In this document: positions 6,595 to 16,318 of the stretch, piece after piece
Layout: each line of letters starts with the position of its first letter
Position numbering within the stretch: the first letter of the stretch is position 1
DNA from: Belliella kenyensis
Lineage (GTDB): Bacteria; Bacteroidota; Bacteroidia; Cytophagales; Cyclobacteriaceae
NCBI RefSeq assembly: GCF_022549675.1
Contig: NZ_JAKZGR010000019.1
Location: forward strand, 1 to 64,000
Direction of reading: 5' to 3'
DNA: 64,000 nucleotides
Notes under the pieces: generated by a model
Told to the model about the DNA's origin: nothing
Seen by the model: the letters and a program-made list of their open reading frames with translations, nothing else
Database searches by the model: none
Program-made: the position numbers and the translations under genes

Positions 6595-7656
6595 ATGTAT
6601 TATTCTATGATGAATACGCTACTGATTATATTATCATCACTTGTAGTCATAGTTGTGGCTTTACCTATGATTAGGCATAGCAATTGGAAATTTAGAGTTT
6701 TTGAATATTTGAGGATTCAGAAGCTTATCGCTGTGATTATCCTGGTCGTGATTTGGACAATAGTATATTCAAATGACCAGAAAACAATTTCTTTGATTTA
6801 TTTAATCACCTTGGTGATTTTAGGGATATTTTTAATTTATCAGATATTTCCATTTACCATATTGGCAAAAAAAATGATTGCTGATAATAGTTGCACAGAC
6901 CTTCCATCTATCAAGTTGATGGTCATCAATGTATATCAATACAATACGGAGTACCAGCAGACAATTGATTTGATCAAAAAAGTAGATCCAGATATGTTTT
7001 TTTTGGTAGAGACAGATCAAAAATGGGCTGATAGCATAAGCATCTTCAAGGAATCTTATACTTATCAGATCGAAAAACCTTTGGATAACACCTACGGTTT
7101 GCTTTTTTATTCTAAGCTCGAGATAATAGATCCCAAAATCCATTACCTTATCAAAGAGGAAATTCCATCGATAGAGCTAGATTTAAAACTTTCATCAGGG
7201 CAAATGATCAAGGTATACGGGATTCATCCAGAACCTCCAGTACCAAGTGAAAACCCAGATAGTACTGAAAGAGATGCGGAGATCCTAAAAGTAGGAAAAA
7301 AAGTAAAAGAACTTTCAAGTCCATGCATTGTCATCGGAGACCTCAATGATGTGGGCTGGTCTTACTCTAGTGAGTTGTTCCTAAAGATAAGTGGAATGCT
7401 AGATTTGAGAAGGGGCAGGGGATTATACAATACTTTTCATGCCAAATACTTTTTCTTGCGCTGGCCTTTGGATCATATATTTGTCAGTGAGCACTTCACT
7501 CTAGGGGAGATCAAGAGGTATAGAAATGTGGGTTCTGACCATTTTCCGATAGGTTGTACACTTTACTTAGAGAAGAGTAGTAATAATGAGCAACTAGACG
7601 TATGCGCTGATGATTTAGAAAAGATGGATGAAAAAATAGCTGACGCAGAAAAGTAA
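6595..7656 (+). CDS. Membrane-anchored endonuclease/exonuclease/phosphatase-family protein
   Basis: The protein has 353 residues. Three hydrophobic segments (about 5-22, 42-58, 66-88) anchor it in the membrane. From about residue 105 the EEP fold follows: the Asn strand (MVINVYQYN), the metal-binding Glu in FLVETD, YGIHPEPP, the IVIGDLND element, LDHIFVS and the catalytic GSDHFPI. This architecture is common in bacterial proteins of unknown substrate; phosphodiester or phosphoester hydrolysis outside the cytoplasmic membrane is the likely activity. The start could be the first ATG or either of two more within 18 bases. It converges with the mrp operon after only 24 bp. Confidence 0.85.
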   Translation: MYYSMMNTLLIILSSLVVIVVALPMIRHSNWKFRVFEYLRIQKLIAVIILVVIWTIVYSNDQKTISLIYLITLVILGIFLIYQIFPFTILAKKMIADNSCTDLPSIKLMVINVYQYNTEYQQTIDLIKKVDPDMFFLVETDQKWADSISIFKESYTYQIEKPLDNTYGLLFYSKLEIIDPKIHYLIKEEIPSIELDLKLSSGQMIKVYGIHPEPPVPSENPDSTERDAEILKVGKKVKELSSPCIVIGDLNDVGWSYSSELFLKISGMLDLRRGRGLYNTFHAKYFFLRWPLDHIFVSEHFTLGEIKRYRNVGSDHFPIGCTLYLEKSSNNEQLDVCADDLEKMDEKIADAEK

Positions 7657-7680
7657 TGGACTACTGATTACATCGACAAC

Positions 7681-8046
7681 CTATTGGTTTTCTTCTCCAC
7701 TTTTAAGTTTGTGAGTCTTTTTATCATACATGCCTTTGAGATCGTCCACTTTGGATTTTTTCCACATTTTTACTCCTGTAAAATAGGACGCTCTACCGAT
7801 CATGTGTGCTCCCACAGGTGCCGTTAATAGCATAAAGATAATAATCGCCACAACTCTAGCAGTAATAGCCGTATCATTGAAATAGCATGCAGCTGATAAC
7901 AGAATCAATCCTATCCCTAAGGTAGCAGCCTTGGTAGTGACAGATATCCTTAGGTATAAATCAGGCATTTTTACAATTCCTACAGCAGCCAACAAAATAA
8001 AAACTGCTCCTGATGTACTCAATATGTATACTAATAACTCAGTCAT
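7681..8046 (-). CDS. mrpG: Mrp Na+/H+ antiporter subunit G
   Basis: The start is set at the ATG at 8046 (121 residues, MTELLVYILSTSG), overlapping the end of mrpF by 8 bases; the longer frame to 8082 would invade mrpF. Three hydrophobic segments and the motif KMPDLYLRISVTTKAATLG are characteristic of MnhG/PhaG, followed by TAPVGAHMIGRASY. It is a small subunit of the multi-subunit Mrp cation/proton antiporter, needed for assembly of the complex rather than carrying the main channel. It is the last gene of the operon, and its C-terminal tail is charged and cytoplasmic. Confidence 0.93.
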   Translation of the reverse strand: MTELLVYILSTSGAVFILLAAVGIVKMPDLYLRISVTTKAATLGIGLILLSAACYFNDTAITARVVAIIIFMLLTAPVGAHMIGRASYFTGVKMWKKSKVDDLKGMYDKKTHKLKSGEENQ

Positions 8047-8314
8047 TTCTTTCTCTTTTTTCAAGGTAATATGCAAAAGCAACTGTGCCCAAAAAGGCGA
8101 TCAATGCCATGATCATGGCTATATCTAGGAAAGCAGGCTGATCAGAAAGGATACTGTAGACCGCTATAATCCCTATACCAGTGGTAAGTAATAGATCTAG
8201 AGCAACCACCCTGTCAGAAAGCTTTGGGCCAATCAAAAATCTGACAAATATAATCAGGATTGAAATGGACAAAGTCGGGAGGATGATATAGTAAAGGTAG
8301 TCGTATATACTCAT
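8039..8314 (-). CDS. mrpF: Mrp Na+/H+ antiporter subunit F
   Basis: The protein has 91 residues with three membrane segments and the typical GPKLSDRVVALDLLLTTGIG loop, whose conserved Asp has been implicated in ion handling in other Mrp systems. It overlaps mrpE by 4 bases and mrpG by 8, consistent with translational coupling. Size and order match the canonical seven-gene operon. Confidence 0.93.
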   Translation of the reverse strand: MSIYDYLYYIILPTLSISILIIFVRFLIGPKLSDRVVALDLLLTTGIGIIAVYSILSDQPAFLDIAMIMALIAFLGTVAFAYYLEKRERND

Positions 8315-8790
8315 CTTGTTATTTCTAATAATTTTCTTTCAAAACCATTTTTGATACTGGAAATAAATTCCTCTTTGTCTTTAATATACATTGCATGCAC
8401 ATAGAGTACCTTTCTGTCTTCTGATACATCAAGGCTACATGTTCCAGGAGTAAGAGTTATCAAATTGGCTAGTAAAGTAATTTCTAAGTCAGACTCTGCG
8501 TCCAGAGGGATTTTTACTATACCAGGTTCCATATAGTGCCTTGGAGTGATGACATCATATGCCACTTGAATATTTGCTTTTATCAATTCATATAAGAAAA
8601 AGAAAATAAAAGAAACAAGTTTAGGTATTCGATTGAAGTACTTATTGTCCCTTCTATCGGTCGCTGATACCCATAACAGAAAGAAGCTTAGTGCAAAACC
8701 AAAAAGAAAGTTTTCTACGGTAAATGCACCAGTAATGGCCACCCAAATCAAGGATAAAAGTAAGTTGCTAAGGAATTTAGTTTTGATCAT
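8311..8790 (-). CDS. mrpE: Mrp Na+/H+ antiporter subunit E
   Basis: The protein has 159 residues. Two or three N-terminal membrane helices are followed by a soluble C-terminal half containing the family element [17 protein letters not shown] and a VHAMYIKD strand. MrpE stabilises the antiporter complex. It overlaps mrpD (stop/start, 4 bases) and mrpF, so expression is coupled along the operon. Confidence 0.93.
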   Translation of the reverse strand: MIKTKFLSNLLLSLIWVAITGAFTVENFLFGFALSFFLLWVSATDRRDNKYFNRIPKLVSFIFFFLYELIKANIQVAYDVITPRHYMEPGIVKIPLDAESDLEITLLANLITLTPGTCSLDVSEDRKVLYVHAMYIKDKEEFISSIKNGFERKLLEITR

Positions 8791-10310
8791 GGTGTTTGAG
8801 ATTTGATTCCTAAAACTGCATCTAAATAAGCGGTTGGATTGATAAGTTCAGCGGCAATCTGCTTACTTAATACGATGATATGTTCAGCCGCTAGGCCAAT
8901 ATACAGAGATGTACCAGCAAGCAAAATGATAGGGATGACCATGGCCCAGCGCTTGAAGGGTTTGAGTTCATGAAAATACTTTACATTTATTTTTTTTGGA
9001 AGATCCACAGCATCTTTCCAAAATACTTCCGACCAAAGTTTTGCAATTACCCACAACGTGAGAAAGCTTCCTAATATGATAAAACCAATAAGCATCCATT
9101 CATTTTCCTTATATCCACCTTCTATCAAAAACACTTTTGCCCAAAATCCTGAAAGTGGGGGGATTCCAGCAAGAGAAAATAAAGGAATGGCGATCAGTAA
9201 AGAAAACTTTGGGTATTTTTTATATAAACCTCCCAATTTTTCAATATTCAATGTGCCTTTAAGTTTGAAAATCAAGCCTGAAGCCAAAAACAAGTTAGTT
9301 TTTACAATAATGTCATGAATTAGGTAAAATATTGCACCCATGATGGCTAGTTCCGTATATATGCCAAGCCCAGCTAGCATGAATCCGATGTGGCAGACGA
9401 TCAGATAGGAGAAAATTTTCCTCATATTCACCTGTAAGATCGCCCCTAATCCACCTGATAGTATCGTCATACAGGCCAATACAATAAGCAAGTTGCCGAG
9501 GAATTCATCTGGTATAAATATCAAAGTAAAAATCCTTAACAGCGCATATACACCAACCTTGGTGAGCAAGCCACCAAACACTGCGGATATGGCGGGTGGT
9601 GGAGTATGATATGATGCAGGCAGCCAAAAGTAGAGAGGGAATATGGCTGACTTTATTCCGAACCCTACCAGGAATAGTATGGCCACTACATTGACGAGCC
9701 CCCTGTTTTCAATTTCTGCGACTTGTATGGATAAGTCGGCCATGTTCAAGCTTCCAGCGAGTCCATACAAGATGGCAATAGCAGTTAGAAAAATGGCTGA
9801 TGCCAGTAGGTTCATCGTGACATATTTGATTGCACCTTCAATTTGAGCTTTTTCACCTCCTATAGTAATGAGTACAAAGGAGGCTATGATGATGATCTCA
9901 AACCATACATACAAGTTGAATATATCTCCAGTCAGAAAAGCACCATGAAGTCCCATCAATAAGAAATTGAGAATTGGGAAGTACCCAAATTTCAAGCGTG
10001 CATTTCGGATACTTCCTGTGGAAAATATTCCTACGGCCATTCCAGAAATGGCAGTCAGCAATACCATCGTGGTACTGAAAAGGTCTGCTACAAAGGTGAT
10101 TCCAAATGGAGCTTGCCATTCTCCAGCTTGCATGGTCAAGATGCCATTTTGGTAGACTTCTTTGAAAAGCCATGTGGCAATACCTACAGATATGATGCTA
10201 CAGATAATCGTAATCAATCTTTGGGCATTGACTCGATACCAAAAAAACATCAGTAAGACTGAAGTGAGTAGTTGGAAAATTACTGGTAATACGATGTAAG
10301 GGTTATTCAT
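8787..10310 (-). CDS. mrpD: Mrp Na+/H+ antiporter subunit D
   Basis: The protein has 507 residues and about 14 membrane helices, and is homologous to the NuoM/NuoN subunits of complex I. The key Glu in [13 protein letters not shown] (about residue 138) and the Lys in [16 protein letters not shown] are the residues essential for ion transport in characterised MrpD proteins. The discontinuous helix region around [21 protein letters not shown] is intact. Length is normal for the family. It is the fourth gene of the operon and overlaps mrpC by 8 bases. It should form one of the two ion-translocating modules of the antiporter in the cytoplasmic membrane. Confidence 0.95.
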   Translation of the reverse strand: MNNPYIVLPVIFQLLTSVLLMFFWYRVNAQRLITIICSIISVGIATWLFKEVYQNGILTMQAGEWQAPFGITFVADLFSTTMVLLTAISGMAVGIFSTGSIRNARLKFGYFPILNFLLMGLHGAFLTGDIFNLYVWFEIIIIASFVLITIGGEKAQIEGAIKYVTMNLLASAIFLTAIAILYGLAGSLNMADLSIQVAEIENRGLVNVVAILFLVGFGIKSAIFPLYFWLPASYHTPPPAISAVFGGLLTKVGVYALLRIFTLIFIPDEFLGNLLIVLACMTILSGGLGAILQVNMRKIFSYLIVCHIGFMLAGLGIYTELAIMGAIFYLIHDIIVKTNLFLASGLIFKLKGTLNIEKLGGLYKKYPKFSLLIAIPLFSLAGIPPLSGFWAKVFLIEGGYKENEWMLIGFIILGSFLTLWVIAKLWSEVFWKDAVDLPKKINVKYFHELKPFKRWAMVIPIILLAGTSLYIGLAAEHIIVLSKQIAAELINPTAYLDAVLGIKSQTP

Positions 10311-10659
10311 AGATTTCGTCTGTAGTATTCAGTTCGTCTAAGTCGTCCGTTTGTGTGATTTTATAAGCTCTCTTTACCAAAATGATGGCAAAAGACTGCA
10401 AGCCAAAGCTAATGACAATGGCTGTAAGTATAAGGGCTTGTGGAACAGGATCCGCATAGATTTCGGTTAGCATTTTTGCGGTAGAATCTATGATAGGAGG
10501 TTTTCCTTTGACGATTCTTCCAAGCAAAAATATTAGCATGTTTGCCCCATTTCCTAAAAGGATCAAGCCTATGATGAGCTTTACCATGCTTCTTCTTAGC
10601 ATCATGTAAATCCCCGAAGCATAGAGTAACCCGATGATGACTACTAAAATTAATTCCAT
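10303..10659 (-). CDS. mrpC: Mrp Na+/H+ antiporter subunit C
   Basis: The protein has 118 residues and three membrane helices, and is a homologue of complex I subunit NuoK. The [17 protein letters not shown] helix and the [17 protein letters not shown] segment are diagnostic. The C-terminus is acidic and cytoplasmic. Only one base separates it from mrpB, and it overlaps mrpD. Confidence 0.95.
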   Translation of the reverse strand: MELILVVIIGLLYASGIYMMLRRSMVKLIIGLILLGNGANMLIFLLGRIVKGKPPIIDSTAKMLTEIYADPVPQALILTAIVISFGLQSFAIILVKRAYKITQTDDLDELNTTDEIYE

Positions 10660-10660
10660 G

Positions 10661-11071
10661 TTACAGTGTTTCAGATATGGTAAATATGATAGTCAACGTC
10701 ACGCCTATCACTACTAAATAAACCCCAGCATCAAAAAACAAGGCAGAGCCAACCATTCCTATAACAGGAATAGGATTCTCAAACCATAATCCAGTCATGA
10801 AGCTTTGCTCAATAAATAAGGGTGCAGCACCACTGATCAATGCGATACATAGGCCCACTGGCATCAAAAATCCAGGGTGGAATTTGATCAAGTTTTTGGT
10901 CTGTTCAAGTCCATTTGCAAAGGAATGAATCACAAATGCAATAGATGCTATCAGTCCACCTACAAATCCTCCTCCAGGTAAATAATGCCCTCTCAAAAGG
11001 ATGAATACCGAAAACAATACCAAAAGTGGTAAAAGGTAGGTCGAAGCTGTTTTAAATATTAGGGTTTTCAT
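10661..11071 (-). CDS. mrpB: Mrp Na+/H+ antiporter subunit B
   Basis: The protein has 136 residues and four membrane helices. The element [19 protein letters not shown] is the MnhB signature, followed by a charged loop and [14 protein letters not shown]. It is the separate MrpB subunit. It begins 6 bases after mrpA. Confidence 0.95.
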   Translation of the reverse strand: MKTLIFKTASTYLLPLLVLFSVFILLRGHYLPGGGFVGGLIASIAFVIHSFANGLEQTKNLIKFHPGFLMPVGLCIALISGAAPLFIEQSFMTGLWFENPIPVIGMVGSALFFDAGVYLVVIGVTLTIIFTISETL

Positions 11072-11077
11072 ATGTGA

Positions 11078-13384
11078 CTACTCTTTTTCTATGCTTTTCA
11101 ATCTCAATTTTAAAAGACTAAACACTCCAATGGCAGCTATCACCAATACGGTGATTTCGACCATAGTATCAAAGCCCCTAAAATCCACTAAAATTACATT
11201 GACTACATTTTTTCCTTTTGCTAGGAGGTAAGCACTCTCTGCATAAAATATAGAAGTCTCTCTGTTCAAAGGCTCTGAAAGTACTTCTAAAGTCAATATA
11301 GCAATCAAACTCCCAAAGAAAACAGATAAAATACCATCTCTTATTCTTACTGCTTTGCTAGAGAAGTTTTTGTATTTGGGTAAATTGTATATCACCAATA
11401 CGAACAATATCACTGTCAAAGTATCAATGGAAAACTGTGTCATGGCGAGATCTGGTGCAGAATAGAAGAGGAAAATCAAACATATCGTATAGCCCATCAC
11501 ACCAAGTGAAGCCACTGCTACTAGTCTGGATCGAGAAAATACCGTGAAAACAATTGCAACAATCATCATTAGTGCCACGATGACTTCATAGATCGTCAAA
11601 GCAGTCAGTTGCTTCGTGTCGATGTATAAATTTACCCCTTGGTATAGCCTATATGCCAAAAGAATCGTCAAGAATCCTAAGATGGTAATTACATAATTTC
11701 TCAAATAGCCATTTTGGAATAGTCCTGTCCAAAATCTTGCAAATGCATTGAAAAATTTACCAAATATCTCAAATAGCGTTTGAGGAGCAATCATTTCAAA
11801 TTTGAGTGTTTTGGAAAATAGCGAAGATGAAGGCTTAACAATCATGTAAAGTATCACCCCAAGTGTCAAAGTAAGTAAACTCAATCCAAGAACTAAATTG
11901 AATCCATGCCATAACTTGATATGGACTGGAGCGCCATCTATTACCATACTGCTAAACACTGGCTGAACTATGAGACCTTCTACAAGGCTAGGAAATAGCC
12001 CAAATACCAAACCCAACCCTGCTAAAATCAACGGTGGAATCCACATGGTAGGATGTGGTAAATGTAGAGAAGTGAAATTGCTCGGAAGGGAGCCTACGAA
12101 TGGTTTGACTCCAGCCAATAGACCAGCGAATAGCAAGCATACATTGGTAACAACAGCAGCTATGGTCAGAACCATAGCCCAGTCTCCGTAGGCCAAAGTT
12201 GCCTCATATATCAAGTCCTTGCCTATAAAGCCAAAGAAAGGAGGTGCGCCTGCATTAGATAACGCAGCAAGTCCTGCCGCTATGGCTACTGGCATCAATA
12301 CCTTGCTCAAGCCAGAGAGTACTGTGACATCTCGGGTGCCAGTCTCATGATCTACTATACCAGTGATCAAGAATAGTGTAGCTTTATAAAGTGCATGTAC
12401 CAAAATGAAAACTCCTGCAGCAAGTAGGGAAGCTTCAGTTCCCAAGCCAATTAAGAAAACCAAAATCCCGAGAGCTGAAATGGTAGAGTAGGCCAATATC
12501 CCTTTCATATCAATACGAAGGACGGAATGTATAGCGGCATACACCATCGTAATAGACCCTACAAGGATCAATGTGGTATTCCATTCTGCCGAGCCTCCTA
12601 AGAGCGGGGTAAACCTAGCCAATAAATAGATGCCTGCTTTGACCATGGTAGCTGAATGCAGGTAAGTGCTAACAGGTGTAGGTGCTTTCATCGCTCCAGG
12701 TAGCCAAAAGTGGAATGGAAATTGTGCTGATTTGGTGAATGCGCCTATAAAAATCAGCCCTACTATCCAGCCATATGAAGTATGTTCTTTGATAAAAGTT
12801 GATTGACTTAGCAGTTCTTGAAATTGGTAGCTACCTCCAATGTACCCAAGTAGAACCATACCCGCAAGTAGAAAAAGACCACCCAATCCGGTAATGCTCA
12901 AAGCTAACAAGGCAGACTTTCTTGATTTTGGATCATCATTATTGAAGCCTATGAGAAAAAAGGAGCTAATACTTGTAAGTTCCCAGAATATAAAGAGCGT
13001 GATAATATTGTCTGAAAGTACCAAGCCAAGCATAGAAGCCATAAACATACTCAAGTATCCATAGAATCTATCCAAATAGTGGTGGCCTTTGAGGTAGCTC
13101 GTCGTATAGGTAAAGACCAAAGTGCCTACACCTGTGATCAACAAGGCGAAAAGTATTGCTAATCCGTCAAGGTGAAAACCAAAATTGATCCCATAGCTTG
13201 GTACCCAATCATAGTTAAACCTGAATGTCTGACCTTCGCCAATTTCTTTTAAGAAAGAAAAAAAATAAACAAATAGACCAAAAGGAAGTATAGGAAGTAA
13301 GAGTGATCCTTTTCCTTTGATAAATTTACTAATAAAAGGTGTGCATCCAGCAAGGACAAAACCTGAAAGTATAGCTAGAATCAT
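11078..13384 (-). CDS. mrpA: Mrp Na+/H+ antiporter subunit A
   Basis: The protein has 768 residues, close to the usual length of about 800, and is the first gene of the mrp operon. The N-terminal two thirds are NuoL-like with about 14 helices, including the essential Glu in FIFWELTSISSFF (about residue 135) and the Lys/His region GAFTKSAQFPFHFWLP and HSATMVKAGIYLLARF. The C-terminal part (from about 600) carries the DUF4040 and MrpB-like helices (SAPDLAMTQFSIDTLTV). The complex exchanges cytoplasmic Na+ (or K+) for external protons and protects against salt and alkali. The operon is read leftward from the intergenic region shared with ppc; I could not find a clear -7 element for it. Confidence 0.95.
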   Translation of the reverse strand: MILAILSGFVLAGCTPFISKFIKGKGSLLLPILPFGLFVYFFSFLKEIGEGQTFRFNYDWVPSYGINFGFHLDGLAILFALLITGVGTLVFTYTTSYLKGHHYLDRFYGYLSMFMASMLGLVLSDNIITLFIFWELTSISSFFLIGFNNDDPKSRKSALLALSITGLGGLFLLAGMVLLGYIGGSYQFQELLSQSTFIKEHTSYGWIVGLIFIGAFTKSAQFPFHFWLPGAMKAPTPVSTYLHSATMVKAGIYLLARFTPLLGGSAEWNTTLILVGSITMVYAAIHSVLRIDMKGILAYSTISALGILVFLIGLGTEASLLAAGVFILVHALYKATLFLITGIVDHETGTRDVTVLSGLSKVLMPVAIAAGLAALSNAGAPPFFGFIGKDLIYEATLAYGDWAMVLTIAAVVTNVCLLFAGLLAGVKPFVGSLPSNFTSLHLPHPTMWIPPLILAGLGLVFGLFPSLVEGLIVQPVFSSMVIDGAPVHIKLWHGFNLVLGLSLLTLTLGVILYMIVKPSSSLFSKTLKFEMIAPQTLFEIFGKFFNAFARFWTGLFQNGYLRNYVITILGFLTILLAYRLYQGVNLYIDTKQLTALTIYEVIVALMMIVAIVFTVFSRSRLVAVASLGVMGYTICLIFLFYSAPDLAMTQFSIDTLTVILFVLVIYNLPKYKNFSSKAVRIRDGILSVFFGSLIAILTLEVLSEPLNRETSIFYAESAYLLAKGKNVVNVILVDFRGFDTMVEITVLVIAAIGVFSLLKLRLKSIEKE

Positions 13385-13562
13385 GTATGTTCAAGAATTT
13401 CTAAATACGATTTAAAAACTCTAAATTACAAAAAAAGCTCAATGTCTCGACTAGTATGTGAAATAAACCTGAAATCAACGAGAAATGAGGGGTTTAAAAT
13501 ATTTTGTATTTATCGAATATATTTTCAATAAATACCCGTAAATGATGAAGAATGTATATAGA

Positions 13563-13595
13563 TTTTGCTCAAACGCTGAAAAAAATGTAAATTTG
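13563..13595 (+). promoter_or_regulatory. Bacteroidota-type promoter for ppc
   Basis: A TTTTG element (ending at 13567) is followed after 20 bases by TAAATTTG (13588-13595), matching the known TTG / TAnnTTTG consensus recognised by the Bacteroidota primary sigma factor. It lies 52 bases before the ppc start. Confidence 0.65.
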
Positions 13596-13647
13596 ATTAC
13601 TTTTACCAGACTTAATTTTAAAAATAACCAAACCTTTAAACCATAAA

Positions 13648-16203
13648 ATGATTAAGAATAACTATCAAACTGAAGTAGCCAAGAGGTTTACTATTTACAA
13701 TAGTCTCTTCTTGGATCTCCCTTTTAGTGATATCAACAGGACAGGAACATTGTTACCAATATTGGCCTCCAAATGTGAGGAAGGATACCAAAAGGATAAG
13801 ACTCCCAAGCAAATCATTCAAGGATTTTTTGATGAATTGATGTCTAAAAATTCGAACGATGAGCAACATGATCTTCTTTTCAAAATGGTTCAATATGTTG
13901 AAAGACAAGTTGTACTTTTTGATTCCATTGAAGATGCTGCTTTCGATAAGATTCATGATGTCAAAGGTAAGGGAAGCGTAAAAGCACTAATAGCACGAGT
14001 AGATAATGATAGGAAAAGAGAAGCGCTGATCGAAAAACTTAAGAATTTTTCTGTGAGACTTACGCTTACAGCCCATCCTACACAATTTTATCCAGGCAAT
14101 GTATTAGGTATCATTACAGATCTGGAAACTGCGATCAAGAATAATGATTTAGGGAATATCAATCTTTTGCTTCAGCAACTGGGAAAAACTGGTTTTATCA
14201 ATAAAGAAAAACCAACACCATTGGATGAAGCTGTGAGTTTGATTTGGTTTTTGACTAATGTTTTTTACAAAAGCATTCCAGATATCATGACCAGACTACT
14301 TAATAGCCTAGAAATTCCTTTGCATGAATGGGACAATCCGGGGCTACTCAAAGTAGGATTTTGGCCAGGTGGCGATAGGGATGGCAATCCATTTGTGACC
14401 CACGATATCACTGTCAAAGTAGCAGAAAGACTTCAGAAGTGGATTTTGAGATGCTATTATAGAGATGTAAGAGTGATCAAAAGAAGGCTTACATTCAAGC
14501 ACGTAGAGCCAATCATGCAAAAAGTGGAAAATGGATTGTTCGAATCACTTTTTGAAGAGCACAGCTATTACCATACAAAAGATGAGTTGCTTACCGATTT
14601 GATGGAGGCTAGAAAGTGCTTAGTAGAGCATCATGATGGACTATTTTTAGAGCAGCTGGATGAATTTATTCTAAAAGTGAAAATCTTTGGATTCCATTTT
14701 GCCAACATGGATGTGCGACAAGACAGCCGCAAGCATGATGGATTGTGGGATGAAGTGATTGAGCTTGAAATGGGAAAAGATGCCTTGAAGTCTTATCATG
14801 AACTTTCAGAGGCAGAGAAAATATCTTACCTGTTTGATTTTGAAAAGCTACCTGATCTATCTCAAATTCAGGATGATTTTCATAAGGAAATGTTAAAAAG
14901 TTTTGATGCCATTCAGACTGTTCAAAAGGAAAATGGGGAAGATGGACTGCACCGATACATTATCTCAAATTGTCAATCGGCTCTGCACATGCTTGAGGTA
15001 TTCAAGCTTGCTCAGCTCAACTTGAAGCATGAGGAAGGAGAGTTGCCTTTGGATATTGTTCCGCTTTTTGAGACCATCGACGATTTGGCAGAGGCTCCTA
15101 AAATCATGGAGCAACTGTATAAAAATCCCCTATATGCTAAGCATTTGAAATTCAGAAAAAATAAGCAAACTATCATGCTTGGTTTCTCTGATGGAACAAA
15201 AGATGGTGGATATATTAGGGCTAATTGGTCCATCTTGCAAGCAAAGGAAGAATTGACGAGGGTATCTAAGCAATATGATGTGAGCGTCGTATTCTTTGAT
15301 GGAAGAGGAGGGCCTCCAGCTAGAGGAGGAGGACAGATGCATAATTTTTATGCTTCATTAGGTCCGAAAGTAGAAAATAGTGAAATCCAGATCACAATCC
15401 AAGGACAGACGATTTCTGCGAACTACGGAAAGCCGATCTCTTGTACCTATAACTTAGAGCAGCTTCTGTGTGCAGGAATAGAGAATGAATTATATCCTTC
15501 TTCTGAGAAAAATCTGACAGAAGAACAGAGGGCATTGATCAACCGTATGGCGGATGTGTCTTATCAGTTTTATAAAGATTTCAAAAGCCACCCTCAGTTC
15601 TTGCCTTACCTGGAGCATGTCACTCCACTGAAGTATTTCGGTAAGGTCAATATCGGTTCTAGACCTTTGAAAAGAGGAAAAGACACAGGATTGAAGTTTG
15701 ATGATTTGCGTGCTATTCCTTTTGTAGGATCATGGGCACAGATGAAGCAAAATATCCCGGGATTCTTTGGTGTAGGTGCAGCTCTCGAAGCATTGAAAAA
15801 AGAAGGAAGATTTGAAGAAGTAAAGGCATTGTACAATGATTCCCTGTTTTTCAGGTCATTACTAGGTAATAGTATGCAGTCTTTAGCTAAGTCGTTCTAC
15901 AAGTCTACAGCTTACCTCAAAGAGGATAAAAGATATGCAGAGCTTTGGGAACTGATGTTTTCTGAGTATTCTAGAACGATGAAGTATATTCTTGAGGTGT
16001 CAGAGATGGATGAGTTACTCCAAGATAACCCAACTTCAAAGGATTCGATTGCAATACGAGAAAAAATCGTATTGCCATTGATCACCATTCAGCAATATGC
16101 TATTCAGACTATGCTAGAGACAGGTGAAGATGATCCTGTTTTACAAAAACTCATCTTGCGTACCATGTTTGGTATCATCAATGCAGCCAGAAATGCCGCT
16201 TAA
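13648..16203 (+). CDS. ppc: Phosphoenolpyruvate carboxylase
   Basis: The protein has 851 residues and is predicted to carboxylate PEP to oxaloacetate, refilling the TCA cycle. The catalytic His is in TAHPTQ (His143); most families have Glu at the last position. The GFWPGGDRDGNPFVT motif and the arginine loop FDGRGGPPARGGG are present, the latter a variant of the classical GRGGTVGRGG. The C-terminus NAARNAA departs from the classical QNTG ending, which forms part of the allosteric aspartate site in the E. coli enzyme, so allosteric control may differ. These changes recur in Bacteroidota enzymes as far as I recall. The gene is monocistronic with its own promoter and terminator. Confidence 0.93.
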   Translation: MIKNNYQTEVAKRFTIYNSLFLDLPFSDINRTGTLLPILASKCEEGYQKDKTPKQIIQGFFDELMSKNSNDEQHDLLFKMVQYVERQVVLFDSIEDAAFDKIHDVKGKGSVKALIARVDNDRKREALIEKLKNFSVRLTLTAHPTQFYPGNVLGIITDLETAIKNNDLGNINLLLQQLGKTGFINKEKPTPLDEAVSLIWFLTNVFYKSIPDIMTRLLNSLEIPLHEWDNPGLLKVGFWPGGDRDGNPFVTHDITVKVAERLQKWILRCYYRDVRVIKRRLTFKHVEPIMQKVENGLFESLFEEHSYYHTKDELLTDLMEARKCLVEHHDGLFLEQLDEFILKVKIFGFHFANMDVRQDSRKHDGLWDEVIELEMGKDALKSYHELSEAEKISYLFDFEKLPDLSQIQDDFHKEMLKSFDAIQTVQKENGEDGLHRYIISNCQSALHMLEVFKLAQLNLKHEEGELPLDIVPLFETIDDLAEAPKIMEQLYKNPLYAKHLKFRKNKQTIMLGFSDGTKDGGYIRANWSILQAKEELTRVSKQYDVSVVFFDGRGGPPARGGGQMHNFYASLGPKVENSEIQITIQGQTISANYGKPISCTYNLEQLLCAGIENELYPSSEKNLTEEQRALINRMADVSYQFYKDFKSHPQFLPYLEHVTPLKYFGKVNIGSRPLKRGKDTGLKFDDLRAIPFVGSWAQMKQNIPGFFGVGAALEALKKEGRFEEVKALYNDSLFFRSLLGNSMQSLAKSFYKSTAYLKEDKRYAELWELMFSEYSRTMKYILEVSEMDELLQDNPTSKDSIAIREKIVLPLITIQQYAIQTMLETGEDDPVLQKLILRTMFGIINAARNAA

Positions 16204-16229
16204 TATAGCATTTGGCTAAAAGTTTAAAA

Positions 16230-16267
16230 CCCTCCCTAAGAACCTCTTTTATTGATTCTAGGGAGGG
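16230..16267. terminator. Terminator downstream of ppc
   Basis: CCCTCCCTAAGAA (16230-16242) pairs with TTCTAGGGAGGG (16256-16267) with one imperfection, followed by ATTCTTTTG. It separates ppc from the converging antiporter gene. Confidence 0.75.
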
Positions 16268-16318
16268 ATTCTTTTGTCTAAAGCTTTTGTAATTAGAAAT
16301 TACTAACATACGGCATAC

